Of a stretch of DNA of 59,853 bases, positions 33,627-42,129 are shown in pieces. The notes below the pieces were generated by a model. It worked only from the letters and a program-made list of their open reading frames with translations, was not told the origin of the DNA and made no database searches. A program made the translations under genes and the position numbers. Each line of letters starts with the position of its first letter. Position 1 is the first letter of the stretch. The DNA comes from a bacterium (GTDB taxonomy: Bacteria > Myxococcota_A > UBA9160 > UBA6930): assembly GCA_024226235.1 (NCBI GenBank), contig JAAELW010000430.1, positions 1-59,853 of the forward strand, written 5' to 3'.

Positions 33627-34079
33627 TCAGGTGAGCGACTCGATGGCCTCGGGGCACATCCAGACGTTGTCCTCGCCCATCGTTCGCAGCGCCTCAGCCT
33701 GGAGGAGCGCGAGCAGCTGATCTGCTGGGGGTGCCTGGCATCCGGAGCAGAGTTCCCACAGTGCCTCGCCGAGTTGCCTCGAGCGATCGCGGGGAGCGTT
33801 GCCCTCGGGCCGCACTTCCAGGGCTGCATCCAGCTTTGTGGCGAAGTCGGGTGACTCGGAGCGGATCGAGTTGGCCAGGTCGCGAACCCCGGCTTCGATG
33901 ATGCCATTCGAACGTTCCGCCGGGTCTCCGATCTCCAGGCGGTTGCTCACCTCGGCCAGCGCTTTCAATGCCGACAGGATCTGCACGCGTGCGAAGTCGT
34001 CGCTGAGCGCCGGGAGCACATGGGTTTCGAGGGAGCGCTTCACGGAGTCAAGGATCTGGGCCGAGTCGAGCACGATCAT
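33627..34079 (-). CDS. Small helical partner of the kinase, copy 3 (divergent)
   Basis: 150 residues starting MIVLDSAQILDSVKRSLETHV. The N-terminal helix pair (ILDSVKRSLETHVLPALSDDFARVQILSALKALAEVSNRLEIGD region, residues 9-52) has the spacing seen in the other two partners and in DUF6285-like proteins, but the C-terminal half differs. It follows the kinase gene (three-base gap) instead of preceding it. Probably the partner of kinase 3 (inference). Confidence 0.62.
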   Translation of the reverse strand: MIVLDSAQILDSVKRSLETHVLPALSDDFARVQILSALKALAEVSNRLEIGDPAERSNGIIEAGVRDLANSIRSESPDFATKLDAALEVRPEGNAPRDRSRQLGEALWELCSGCQAPPADQLLALLQAEALRTMGEDNVWMCPEAIESLT

Positions 34080-34082
34080 TGA

Positions 34083-35078
34083 TCAAGCCTCCAAGAGTGC
34101 TTCGAGTTGTGCCTCCAGCGATCCCATGATCGCCTGACCGGCAGCGGCAATGCGTGCGACGGAGAGCAGGCGCAGATCGTCACCGCCCTGGGCGAGATCG
34201 TAGGCGCCGGCCAGGCCGATGATCGTGCCTTTGACCATTTCGAGCAGGCGATAGTAGAGCAAGCGGCGTTCGTCGATCTCGATTCCGGTGCGCTCGGCGT
34301 ACCGGGCTGCCAGTTCCCCTTCGATCGAGCAGAGGCCCCGACCGATGGTCTGGGTGAAGGCGAGATCGCTCAAGGGATCGCCCACTCGGGCCAGTTCCCA
34401 ATCGAGCACGCCGGAGATCGTGTCTTCTTTCCACATCAGATTCGGAAGCCGATAGTCGCCGTGCAGCAGCGCCAGGCACTGGGCCGGCGGGGCGTGCTCA
34501 TCGAGGAAGTCGAGCGCGTGGCGGATGATCGGGGAAGGCAGGAGTTCCGTCTTCATCAGCCGATTCCGGCAGACGGCCACCTCCGCACGGGCGGCTTCCT
34601 CGCCTGTCGTGTAGTTCGAGAGCACGTGTTGAGGTGTCTCGTGGATCCGGGCGAGCATTTCGATGAATTGCTCTTGCATGCGGCTGAGGAGCGCCGGGTC
34701 GGCCTTGAGGCGTGCATCCATGTTCCGGTAGATGACGCCTTCCACGAAGGTCATCAGCATGAAGCGGCCACCCACGATCGATGGGTCTTCTTCGAGGTGG
34801 ACGACGCCCGGGGTCGGTAGTCCGGCCTCGTGGATTTCGCCGAGCAAGCGGTACTCCCGAGCGATGTCGTAGGGCGGGATGACCCCGTGCTCCGGCTCGA
34901 CCCGCATCACCAGGCGGGTGGGGCCGTCGGCAGTCTCGGTCTCGACGCAGTAGCTCTGGGAGGAGAGGCCGCTGGTAAGGCGTTCGATCGAGAGGACACG
35001 GTCGATACCGAGTTGGGGGGCGTTGTTCTTGAGCGCCTTCTCGAGCGGCAAGGCGAGATTGCCGGTGACTTCCGCCAC
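34083..35078 (-). CDS. APH-fold phosphotransferase, copy 3 (ACAD10/LvaA-like)
   Basis: 331 residues, GTG start at 35078, four bases after the stop of the upstream small membrane protein gene. The catalytic loop is HGDYRLPN (206-213) and GVLDWELARVGDPLSDLA follows (Asp226), the form typical of ACAD10/11-type and LvaA-type kinases and more canonical than copies 1 and 2. ERLTSGLSSQSY is the nucleotide-binding loop region. Encoded with a partner gene downstream and CrtI-like flavoproteins upstream. Predicted substrate: a hydroxylated acyl-CoA or related small molecule, not an aminoglycoside (inference). Confidence 0.84.
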   Translation of the reverse strand: MAEVTGNLALPLEKALKNNAPQLGIDRVLSIERLTSGLSSQSYCVETETADGPTRLVMRVEPEHGVIPPYDIAREYRLLGEIHEAGLPTPGVVHLEEDPSIVGGRFMLMTFVEGVIYRNMDARLKADPALLSRMQEQFIEMLARIHETPQHVLSNYTTGEEAARAEVAVCRNRLMKTELLPSPIIRHALDFLDEHAPPAQCLALLHGDYRLPNLMWKEDTISGVLDWELARVGDPLSDLAFTQTIGRGLCSIEGELAARYAERTGIEIDERRLLYYRLLEMVKGTIIGLAGAYDLAQGGDDLRLLSVARIAAAGQAIMGSLEAQLEALLEA

Positions 35079-35081
35079 GGA

Positions 35082-35549
35082 CTATGCCCGCTCGATCTCG
35101 ACGGTCGAAGGAGGGGGCGAGGCGGCCGGCGCCGCGAGGGTGGTCGTAGTGAGCCTGCGGCGGTAAAGGGCCTTCTTCCTCTTCTTCTTGAGCATCGAGG
35201 GGGGCGGAAGCTCGATCACGACTTTCTCCTCCAGCGGTTCGCTACCGAACCTGCGTTTCCAGAAGGCCCCGAAGACCCGTATGGCGACCTGGACGGCGCC
35301 CATCACCAATCCTGTGTAGAGATGCCAACGATTGGGGGAGGCGTGGATGTACTTCGCGAGGTTCGGCTCCTGGAGGATTGCGACGAAATCCACGAGGTCC
35401 GATTCGTCGATGAGCATCACGTACTCCCACGAGACGGGCTCCTCCATCGTCCCCTTCAAGCACAACGCTTCTTCGCTTACCAGCGACTCGCCCCCGCTGA
35501 GCTGCATGGCGATCGTCTTCTTCCCCAGTCCCTTCGACCAGAATTCCAT
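35082..35549 (-). CDS. Small membrane protein paired with CrtI-like oxidoreductase, copy 1
   Basis: 155 residues beginning [20 protein letters not shown]. Its ATG overlaps the TGA of the flavoprotein gene by one base. Residues 78-97 form one likely membrane or membrane-surface helix, residues 121-132 are strongly basic (KKKRKKALYRRR) and the tail is Thr/Ala/Pro-rich. It shares WSKGLGK....M.L, a GTM..P..W.Y block and E.DL.DFV..L..P..A with the 133-residue protein at 38937-39338. I know no function for this family. Placement suggests it is a subunit or anchor for the flavoproteins. Confidence 0.7.
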   Translation of the reverse strand: MEFWSKGLGKKTIAMQLSGGESLVSEEALCLKGTMEEPVSWEYVMLIDESDLVDFVAILQEPNLAKYIHASPNRWHLYTGLVMGAVQVAIRVFGAFWKRRFGSEPLEEKVVIELPPPSMLKKKRKKALYRRRLTTTTLAAPAASPPPSTVEIERA

Positions 35550-37177
35550 CAGCCGACCAGTCCCTTCTTGCGCGCTTCTGCGACGTACTCGGGTTCGGTC
35601 CACCAGCGTTCGAGGCCCAGATCGTCCGCCACGACCCCTGCGACGTTGTAACCACTTCCCAGCAGTACCATGCCGCCGGGCCAGACACTGGCACCCCCGA
35701 CGTAGAGATTTTCGATGGGAGTGCGGTAGGACGAGCAATCCGGGTTGGGCCGGTTGGAGAGCATCTGCGTCGGGAGATAGGCCCCGTGCTTGATCGAACC
35801 GCGCTTCATGTTCGGAAGCTTGGCTTCGATGGCCTTCGGGTGGTTCACATAATGCCGCACCACGGTTGTGTCACGGAGATTGGGCGCGTATTCGGACCAC
35901 ATGTCGCGGATCCTCTTCACGTAGCCCTCGGAGATGTCATCCCAATCGCCGTCTTTGTTTTCGTAGGGGGCGAGGGTTTCGAAGCAGGCGACCGCTGCTC
36001 CCGGCTGGACATCCACAGGGGCTTGCATGGGATCGAAATCGGTGAAGGTGGTGGCAGAGCCCGCGAGGCTGAAGCCTCCCTCCTTGACCGTCTTGATGTG
36101 GGCCATCACGTCTTCGACGGACTCGAGCCCCATGACCTTGACCAGTGAGCGGTCCACATCGGGATCGTTCAGGCCGGCCGTGTACTGGGGCCGTTCGGAG
36201 AGGGCGAAGTGGACGTTGAAGAGGCTCGCTGACTCCCATTCCCACTCCTTGGTCTGGGCGGCGAGGGTGGGAGAGGCGGCGTTGCAGACGTCTTCACCGA
36301 CGAGATCGAGGAAGGTCATCTCCGGGTCGGTCGTGGTGATGATCTTCTTGGCGAAGACCTCCTCGCCGCTCTCGAGGCGAACCCCGACGGCCCGGGTCCC
36401 GTCGGTCAGGATCTTCGTGACCTCTGCAGCCCGTTCCAAGCGGGCTCCCGCGGCGTTGGCGAAGCGCGAGAGCGAAGCGGCGAGCTGATGGGATCCGGAC
36501 AGGACCACCGCTGAATGGAGCATCCGGGTCGCGAAGAGAGGCAGCAGGAAGCCCAGCCCATCCTCGGGGTCGACGCCGTACATCGTGCCCATGAACAGGA
36601 GTGCGGCACCGACGAGATCGTTCTCGAAACCCGCCGCACCGAGCGTCTCGAGGAAGGTCTCCTCGGCCATCTCGTTCACGACCCGGCCCAGCTCACTGTC
36701 CTGGTAGCTCACCACCATGTCGAGCATGGGGAGAGGGAGCGAATAGGTGGCCGGGATCAGGGCCTCGTTGACGATGGTGTACCAATCCTCCATCAAGCCG
36801 ACATAGCGTTCGGCGTCGCTGGTCGAGAACTGGGCGATGCTCTTGGCCGAGCGCTGGATATCGCCGAAGAGGGTGAGGGCCTTGCCTTCCCGGGTGAGGA
36901 GGGAGAGCGCTGCATCCGGAACGACGTAGCGGCAGCCCCAGCTCTCGAGGTTCATGTCCGTGTAGGGGGGCATGCAGTCCATCATCAGCATGAGCTTCGC
37001 GTGGGTGTTGAAGCGGAAGCCCGAGAATTCCTCGGTGACCAGGCCGCCGCCGCCCTCGTGATGCCTCTCCAGAAGCAACGTCTTGGCACCGGACCTTGCG
37101 AGGTACCCGGCGGCGGTCAGCCCGTTGGGGCCGCCGCCGATGATGATTACGTCGTAGTTCTCGTCGAGGTTTGCCAA
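35549..37177 (-). CDS. Phytoene desaturase-like (CrtI-type) FAD oxidoreductase 1
   Basis: 542 residues. [20 protein letters not shown] near the start is the FAD-binding Rossmann fingerprint, followed by [16 protein letters not shown]; the C-terminal [20 protein letters not shown] is the CrtI/NAD(P)-binding-like end block in which the flavin is held. Members desaturate, isomerise or saturate isoprenoid and retinoid chains. No carotenoid synthase (crtB/crtE) genes are near, so a catabolic or sterol-related substrate is more likely (inference). It is 34 bases downstream of a second gene of the same family. Confidence 0.82.
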   Translation of the reverse strand: MANLDENYDVIIIGGGPNGLTAAGYLARSGAKTLLLERHHEGGGGLVTEEFSGFRFNTHAKLMLMMDCMPPYTDMNLESWGCRYVVPDAALSLLTREGKALTLFGDIQRSAKSIAQFSTSDAERYVGLMEDWYTIVNEALIPATYSLPLPMLDMVVSYQDSELGRVVNEMAEETFLETLGAAGFENDLVGAALLFMGTMYGVDPEDGLGFLLPLFATRMLHSAVVLSGSHQLAASLSRFANAAGARLERAAEVTKILTDGTRAVGVRLESGEEVFAKKIITTTDPEMTFLDLVGEDVCNAASPTLAAQTKEWEWESASLFNVHFALSERPQYTAGLNDPDVDRSLVKVMGLESVEDVMAHIKTVKEGGFSLAGSATTFTDFDPMQAPVDVQPGAAVACFETLAPYENKDGDWDDISEGYVKRIRDMWSEYAPNLRDTTVVRHYVNHPKAIEAKLPNMKRGSIKHGAYLPTQMLSNRPNPDCSSYRTPIENLYVGGASVWPGGMVLLGSGYNVAGVVADDLGLERWWTEPEYVAEARKKGLVG

Positions 37178-37211
37178 GAAGGCGCTCCGATGAAAGCCGC
37201 AGTCCCCGGCG

Positions 37212-38927
37212 TCAGGAAATGTTGAAGTCGATATCGATGCCGCGTCTCTTCAGCAGCTCGATACCCGCATCGAGGTTCTTATGCCTCCACCAGCTGTCCT
37301 GGTCTTTTCGGACGTCGAGATCCTCGGCGACGATGGTGGCCGCGACGTAGCCGGCTCCCAGGTTGGTCGTGCCGAAAGGCCAGATCGAGTTGGAGAGGTA
37401 GAGGTTGCCGAAGGGCGTGCGCGGCGCACCACAGCCGGGGAAGGGCCGGGCGGTGCCGAACCACTTCAGGCTGGTGGGCCCGCTCGTGGTGCTGCCCATC
37501 ACCTGGCTGGGGTTCTTTCGGTAGTAGTCGAGCGGCGAATTGCAGAAGCGGTCGATGACCGAATCCATCATTCCCGGATTGTACTCCCGCAGCAGATCGT
37601 CGACCTTGTCGCCGTAGCTCTCACGGATCTCGTCCCACTTCTGCTCACCGCCGTGCTGGGGGAGCTTGTAGGGCACATTCGACCAGGCCATCATCGTGTA
37701 CTGGCCTTTCGGAGCCTGGCTGGGATCCGCCAGGGCAAAGCCCTGCACGGAGAGCCCCGAGACGATGGGCGGGTCGGGTAGCTCGTCGTTCTCGAGGCAG
37801 TGCTCGAGGCGCCGGATGTCGTCGGTGCTCTCCATTCCGAAGTTGAAGCCGTAGGCGTTGTTGATCTCTTCCGGGTAGCCCTCCCAGTGAGGGGGCTTGT
37901 CGAGGACCCAGTAGTTGCTGAAGAGGACGGTTTCGTCGTTCTTGTAGTCGTTTACGCCTTCCTTCACCCAGTCCGGAAGCCTCTCTTCACCGATCAGATC
38001 CAGGAAGGTCGGGTGACACGAGAGGTTGCTCACGACCGCGCGCCGGGCCCTGATCTCGGCCTCGGGGAAGATGGCGTGTTTCGACAGCACGACGCCCTTG
38101 ACCTCGTCGCCCTCCATGATCATCTCGTCCACCGGGCAGCCGGTGAACAAGCGGCCGCCGTGGTAGGCGAAGCAGGAGGCGAGGGCGTGCACGGCGGCGT
38201 GGCTTCCACCCCGGCAGGTCCACGTGACACTCTGGACCGCCTGCATGATGGGGAAGACGATGGGCATCAGGGTCGACATGCCGCGATCCCAGGGATGCGA
38301 GCCCGCCATGATGCAATTGGCCAGGATCGCCGTGCGGATCTTCTCGTCGTGGTAGACCGCCTCGGCGAGTTCGATCCCGGTGAGCTCGTGCACGTTCTCG
38401 GGGATATCGGGGATGATCGACCGCAGCACCGAGCCCAATCCGTCGGCCGCGACGACCTCTTCGGGCCCATTCAACGCCTGGCTGAACATCGAGCTCATCA
38501 CGCTATCGCCCAGCATGGGCCCCATGATGTTGAAGGCGGTCTTGTAGATCTCGGCGTCGTGTTCGTTCCGGCTCTTGAAGTGCTCGTAGGTCTTCTGGGC
38601 GTGGAAGGAGTTGAACATCACGGCCGAGCGATCCTTGAAGGGATGGAACATCCCCCACTCGCTCGAGGTGAGCATGTCGAGGCCGAACTTCTCGAGTTCG
38701 AGATCGCCATAGGCCGGAGACCACAAGGTCACCATGTTGCAGGCGCAGAGGTTCACCTTCACGCCCGGCTGCATCACTTCTTCGGTGCAGCAGCCGGAGC
38801 CCGCTTCGAGTTTGCGCTCGAAACAAGCCACTTGGAGACCTGACTTCTGCAGATAGATCGCCGTCGTGAGGCCATTGATGCCCCCGCCGATGACGATTAC
38901 GTCGTATTCCTTCTCAGGGCCCGGCAT
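37212..38927 (-). CDS. Phytoene desaturase-like (CrtI-type) FAD oxidoreductase 2
   Basis: 571 residues: [20 protein letters not shown], then [17 protein letters not shown], and the end block [20 protein letters not shown]. It is a distant paralogue of the 542-residue neighbour; conserved extras include many Cys and His in the middle ([17 protein letters not shown]). The two may act as a heterodimer or on successive steps. The gene follows the small membrane protein at 38937-39338 by nine bases. Confidence 0.82.
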   Translation of the reverse strand: MPGPEKEYDVIVIGGGINGLTTAIYLQKSGLQVACFERKLEAGSGCCTEEVMQPGVKVNLCACNMVTLWSPAYGDLELEKFGLDMLTSSEWGMFHPFKDRSAVMFNSFHAQKTYEHFKSRNEHDAEIYKTAFNIMGPMLGDSVMSSMFSQALNGPEEVVAADGLGSVLRSIIPDIPENVHELTGIELAEAVYHDEKIRTAILANCIMAGSHPWDRGMSTLMPIVFPIMQAVQSVTWTCRGGSHAAVHALASCFAYHGGRLFTGCPVDEMIMEGDEVKGVVLSKHAIFPEAEIRARRAVVSNLSCHPTFLDLIGEERLPDWVKEGVNDYKNDETVLFSNYWVLDKPPHWEGYPEEINNAYGFNFGMESTDDIRRLEHCLENDELPDPPIVSGLSVQGFALADPSQAPKGQYTMMAWSNVPYKLPQHGGEQKWDEIRESYGDKVDDLLREYNPGMMDSVIDRFCNSPLDYYRKNPSQVMGSTTSGPTSLKWFGTARPFPGCGAPRTPFGNLYLSNSIWPFGTTNLGAGYVAATIVAEDLDVRKDQDSWWRHKNLDAGIELLKRRGIDIDFNIS

Positions 38928-38936
38928 GCTCGTTTA

Positions 38937-39338
38937 CTAGCTCCGATCCTTTCCAGGAGTTTCGTTTGCCGTCTCGACAGGTTCCTGGACCAGTCGGACT
39001 TTCGCCGCCGTGCTCGGATCGGATTCGCCAGAGGGCACCAGGCCCAGAAAGCAGCGGACCGTGTTCCAGGCGAACACGATCCCGCTGACCAGGGCCGTTC
39101 GCACCAGGGCGCCGGGCGCGTCCGCTTCGGTCACGAATCTCGCCGGCGCCGGCTGTTTGAGCAGCTCGACGAAATCGAGGACGTCGGCTTCGCTCATGCT
39201 GACGGAGTAGTCCCAGTGGGTGGGCGGCCCCATCGTGCCGTCGAGGACCAGGTTTCCGTCCCTGGCGCTGGTGGATGTTCGCTCAGCCAAGCTCATCCTG
39301 AGGACGAGCTTTCCAAGCCCCTTCGACCATAGAATCAT
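38937..39338 (-). CDS. Small membrane protein paired with CrtI-like oxidoreductase, copy 2
   Basis: 133 residues beginning MILWSKGLGKLVLRMSLAER. One hydrophobic segment lies at about 79-100 (VRTALVSGIVFAWNTVRCFL). It shares the WSKGLGK start, a DGTMGPPTHWDYSVSMSE block and DVLDFVELLKQPAPARF with the 155-residue protein at 35082-35549, but lacks its basic patch. It is the first gene of the minus-strand operon, divergent from the ligase at 39453, so it probably shares control with the KstR-like site in between. Confidence 0.7.
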   Translation of the reverse strand: MILWSKGLGKLVLRMSLAERTSTSARDGNLVLDGTMGPPTHWDYSVSMSEADVLDFVELLKQPAPARFVTEADAPGALVRTALVSGIVFAWNTVRCFLGLVPSGESDPSTAAKVRLVQEPVETANETPGKDRS

Positions 39339-39382
39339 GGGTTCGCTCTCGTCTGGTGGGTGGAGGTCAGATAGCGATTTCC

Positions 39383-39412
39383 TTGGACGGACTTTAACAG
39401 ATGCAATATACT
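39383..39412 (+). promoter_or_regulatory. Candidate promoter of the 15-kb catabolic operon
   Basis: TTGGAC (39383-39388) and TATACT (39407-39412) with an 18-base spacer precede the ligase start by about 40 bases. The -10 box matches the consensus at five of six places; the -35 box is weak. The KstR-like palindrome begins at 39411, so a bound repressor would cover the -10/+1 region. Confidence 0.45.
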
Positions 39413-39424
39413 TAACTCGTTAAA
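39411..39424. promoter_or_regulatory. KstR-like operator between divergent operons
   Basis: CTTAACTCGTTAAA matches TNNAACNNGTTNNA with one mismatch at the first base and contains TTAAC..GTTAA. It lies 28-41 bases before the ligase ATG (39453) and 72-85 bases before the divergent small-membrane-protein start (39338). A half site TTTAAC is at 39393-39398. Related sites: 9758-9792 and 57061-57092. Confidence 0.5.
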
Positions 39425-39452
39425 AAATTGCTTACGCAGTTCCCGGGACGAC

Positions 39453-41177
39453 ATGACCAAGAACTCCCCTCCCTCAGGTTCGGGTGACGTGAGCCGCCCT
39501 GCGACCGGTCGATATCCGAGATTCTCCGAGGAGTATCGCCAACGCTGGGTGACGAACGGCAACTGGACGGACAAGACGCTGCACGGTCTCTTCGACGAGA
39601 GCGTTGCCGAAGGTCCTGATGCCAACGCGATCACCACGGTCGACCGCCAATACACGTTTGGAGAGTTCAAGGAGATCTCCGACGCGCTGGCAGCCGGATT
39701 GCTCGGCTGCGGGGTGAATCCGGGAGACCTGGTCAGCGTACAGCTTCCGAACTGGCCTGAGATGTGCTTCCTGCAGATTGCCCTTTCGCGCATCGGAGCG
39801 GTGATCCAGCCGCTCCACCTGGTCTTTCGCGAGCGGGAAATGCGCTCCTTGCTCGGATTCTGTGAAACCGACCATGCCGTCGTCCCCGAATCCTTCGGCG
39901 ACTACCGCTACGGGGACGTGATGCGGGAGATCCGCAGTGATCTCCCGCTCCTGCGTAGCGTGATCGTGGCAAGAGGCGAGGCCGGCGCCAGCGGTCCGGG
40001 GCGTGGAGATGGCGAATTCGGTCTGGAATCCCTGATCGAAGAGGGCCGTCAGAACCTGGATCGCCTCGATTCCATCGATCCCGACCCAGACGATGTCTTC
40101 TATCTCAACTTCACGTCGGGTACCGAGGGCAACCCGAAAGGCTTCCTGCACACCCACAACACTCTGGTCTCGCTCTTCAAGATGGCGGCGACCGCGATGA
40201 AGAGCATGGATTCAGAGATGGTGAATCTGGCCTGCTCACCCATGACCCATAGCTACGGGCATTTCACCACCTATCAATGCGTTCTGGGGCGCATCCCGAT
40301 GGTGCTGGTCGACCGCTATCGCCCTGTGGAGGTTCTGAAATTCATCGAGAGAGAGAAGGTCACCGCCATTTCGGGCACCCCGGCCCATATGATCGGAATC
40401 CTCGATCACCCGGACTTCGCCAAGTACGACACCTCGACCATCAAGAGTGCGGGGGTGGGCGGTGCGCGCAGCTCACCCGAGTTGATCGAACGGATCAAGA
40501 AGGTCTGGGGATGCAGTTCGGGCAATACCTACGGCATGGGCGAGACGATCATGCACACCCGAACGATGGGCTGGGATCCCGAGGAGAAGCAGCGCGAGAC
40601 CGTGGGCAAGCCCATGTTCGGCGCCGAGCTGAAGATCGTCGATCCCAAGGACCGCTCCCGGGAGTTGCCCGCCAACGAGACGGGAGAGATCTGCTTTCGA
40701 GGGCCGACCCTCTTCGTCGGCTACCACAAGCAGCCGGAGCTCACCGCCGCGACGCGGGATGATGAGGGTTGGTTCTATACCGGGGACCTCGGCTTCGCTG
40801 ATGAAGACGGGTTTCTCTGTTTCGCGGGTCGGGCCAAGGAGGTCATCAACCGCGGCGGTTCGAAGATCTACCCCAAGGAGATCGAGGACCTGTTGAGCGG
40901 CCATGAGAACGTGCGCGATGTGGCCGTGGTGGGCTGGCCGGACGAGCGTCTGGGCGAGACGGTATGCGCCTACATCGTACCCAGGGATGGGGAGTTCACC
41001 CTCGACGAACTCCGGATCTATTTGGATTCACAGAAAGTCACCAAGTACATGTACCCGCAGCATCTCGTCTTCATGGACGAGTTTCCGATGACACCCACCG
41101 GGAAGGTGCGCAAAGCCAGCCTGCAGGAAGACGCCCGGAAGCGGGCCAGCGCGGAGAAGGGCGGCAGTTCTTCATGA
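39453..41177 (+). CDS. AMP-dependent acyl-CoA synthetase / ligase 1
   Basis: 574 residues. ATP-binding loop TSGTEGNPKG at 221-230, YGMGETIMHTRTMGWD motif A5, YTGDLGFADEDGF motif A7 and the C-terminal Lys in PMTPTGKVRKAS are all present, so it should be active. The N-terminal 45 residues (RYPRFSEEYRQRWVTNGNWTD) are like the cyclohexanecarboxylate/2,3-dihydroxybenzoate ligase type. It forms acyl-CoA from a free acid at the cost of ATP and starts the operon. Its stop overlaps the following LLM ATG by four bases (ATGA). Confidence 0.88.
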   Translation: MTKNSPPSGSGDVSRPATGRYPRFSEEYRQRWVTNGNWTDKTLHGLFDESVAEGPDANAITTVDRQYTFGEFKEISDALAAGLLGCGVNPGDLVSVQLPNWPEMCFLQIALSRIGAVIQPLHLVFREREMRSLLGFCETDHAVVPESFGDYRYGDVMREIRSDLPLLRSVIVARGEAGASGPGRGDGEFGLESLIEEGRQNLDRLDSIDPDPDDVFYLNFTSGTEGNPKGFLHTHNTLVSLFKMAATAMKSMDSEMVNLACSPMTHSYGHFTTYQCVLGRIPMVLVDRYRPVEVLKFIEREKVTAISGTPAHMIGILDHPDFAKYDTSTIKSAGVGGARSSPELIERIKKVWGCSSGNTYGMGETIMHTRTMGWDPEEKQRETVGKPMFGAELKIVDPKDRSRELPANETGEICFRGPTLFVGYHKQPELTAATRDDEGWFYTGDLGFADEDGFLCFAGRAKEVINRGGSKIYPKEIEDLLSGHENVRDVAVVGWPDERLGETVCAYIVPRDGEFTLDELRIYLDSQKVTKYMYPQHLVFMDEFPMTPTGKVRKASLQEDARKRASAEKGGSSS

Positions 41178-42097
41178 GGGTCGGACTGAGCTGGGATCTG
41201 GACCGCTTCGAGGACGCCAGCGCGGGTTGGCAGGAGGTCATCTCCGAGGTCGTCGAGGCCGATCGCATGGGCTTTCACAGCTTCTGGATCCACGAGGGCC
41301 GCGAGCGACCCGCCGATTGTCCGATGCCCTCGGTCTTTCTCACCTACCTGTCGAGAAAGACACAAAGCGGACAGCTTCGGATCGCGGGCCGCCGCGTCAC
41401 CCACGCTCTCGCGCCTCATATCGTCGAGGAGGTTTCGGTACTCGACAACTTCTCGCGGGGGAGGGCGGGCCTCGCCTTCGCGCCGGCGTCGCGCCAGGGT
41501 GTCGTGCCTGGCCATGTTCACGAGATGATCGACTTCGTCACCTCGTCCTGGGCGACTGACGAGATGCGTTTCCGCGGCGAGCACATCCGTTTCCCTGCTC
41601 ATACCCCGGACGAGGCCCCGGCGGGGGCGAGCGTGCCCGATGTCGAAGGTGACTACGTGCCCCAATGGGAATGGGGGCCGGAAATGCCCGATTTCCTGTC
41701 CATCACGCCGAAGCCCTACGTCCCTCACACGCCCGTCCATGTCGAGATCGACGATGACGAGACCCTCGAGTGGGCGGCGCAGCAGGGCATCTCGCCCATG
41801 GTAGGTGCCGACATGCCGACGGAGCAGGCGGCCCGCCGGTTGGCGCGTTACCGCGAGATTGCCGACGAGGCAGGTCGGTCCCGCCGAGAGATCGAAGCCG
41901 TCCTCGAGCGACGCGTGGTACTCGACGGAGAGACGGACGAGTGCACGCTAGGTGGCTCTCCGCGCGACGTACTGAACGCCATTCGGGATCTGCGAGGCAA
42001 GACCGGGATCTCGCACTTCGTCTGGCGGCGGGGTGGCGCAACACCGATGGATCTCTATCGATTTGCCTCCGAAGTCCAGGTGCTGCTCCAGGCCTGA
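41174..42097 (+). CDS. LLM-class oxidoreductase, shortened or divergent
   Basis: 307 residues; the ATG overlaps the ligase stop (ATGA). MRVGLSWDL, EADRMGFHSFWIHEGRERPA and FSRGRAGLAFAPASRQGVV correspond to the LLM barrel, although the hallmark GVGxGW is changed to FAPASRQ. A Pro/Glu-rich insert of about 35 residues (after FPAHTPDEAP) is unusual. It could be a partner subunit of the LLM that follows, since divergent LLM pairs such as LuxA/LuxB are known (inference). Confidence 0.72.
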   Translation: MRVGLSWDLDRFEDASAGWQEVISEVVEADRMGFHSFWIHEGRERPADCPMPSVFLTYLSRKTQSGQLRIAGRRVTHALAPHIVEEVSVLDNFSRGRAGLAFAPASRQGVVPGHVHEMIDFVTSSWATDEMRFRGEHIRFPAHTPDEAPAGASVPDVEGDYVPQWEWGPEMPDFLSITPKPYVPHTPVHVEIDDDETLEWAAQQGISPMVGADMPTEQAARRLARYREIADEAGRSRREIEAVLERRVVLDGETDECTLGGSPRDVLNAIRDLRGKTGISHFVWRRGGATPMDLYRFASEVQVLLQA

Positions 42098-42129
42098 TAC
42101 GGCCACGGTAGCGAGAGGAAATGAGCTGA

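Noticed and set aside
32164-33720. 518-codon open frame on the plus strand
   Set aside because: Overlaps SDR E and the VOC gene on the opposite strand; low-complexity residues and no start signal.
12968-35078. Antibiotic (aminoglycoside) resistance function for the APH-fold proteins
   Set aside because: Fold alone suggests it, but the catabolic neighbours, the coupled partner gene and ACAD linkage fit acyl-CoA or metabolite kinases better.
35549-38927. Carotenoid biosynthesis cluster
   Set aside because: Two CrtI-like proteins and RDHSWG proteins hint at it, but no phytoene synthase, GGPP synthase or cyclase gene is present.
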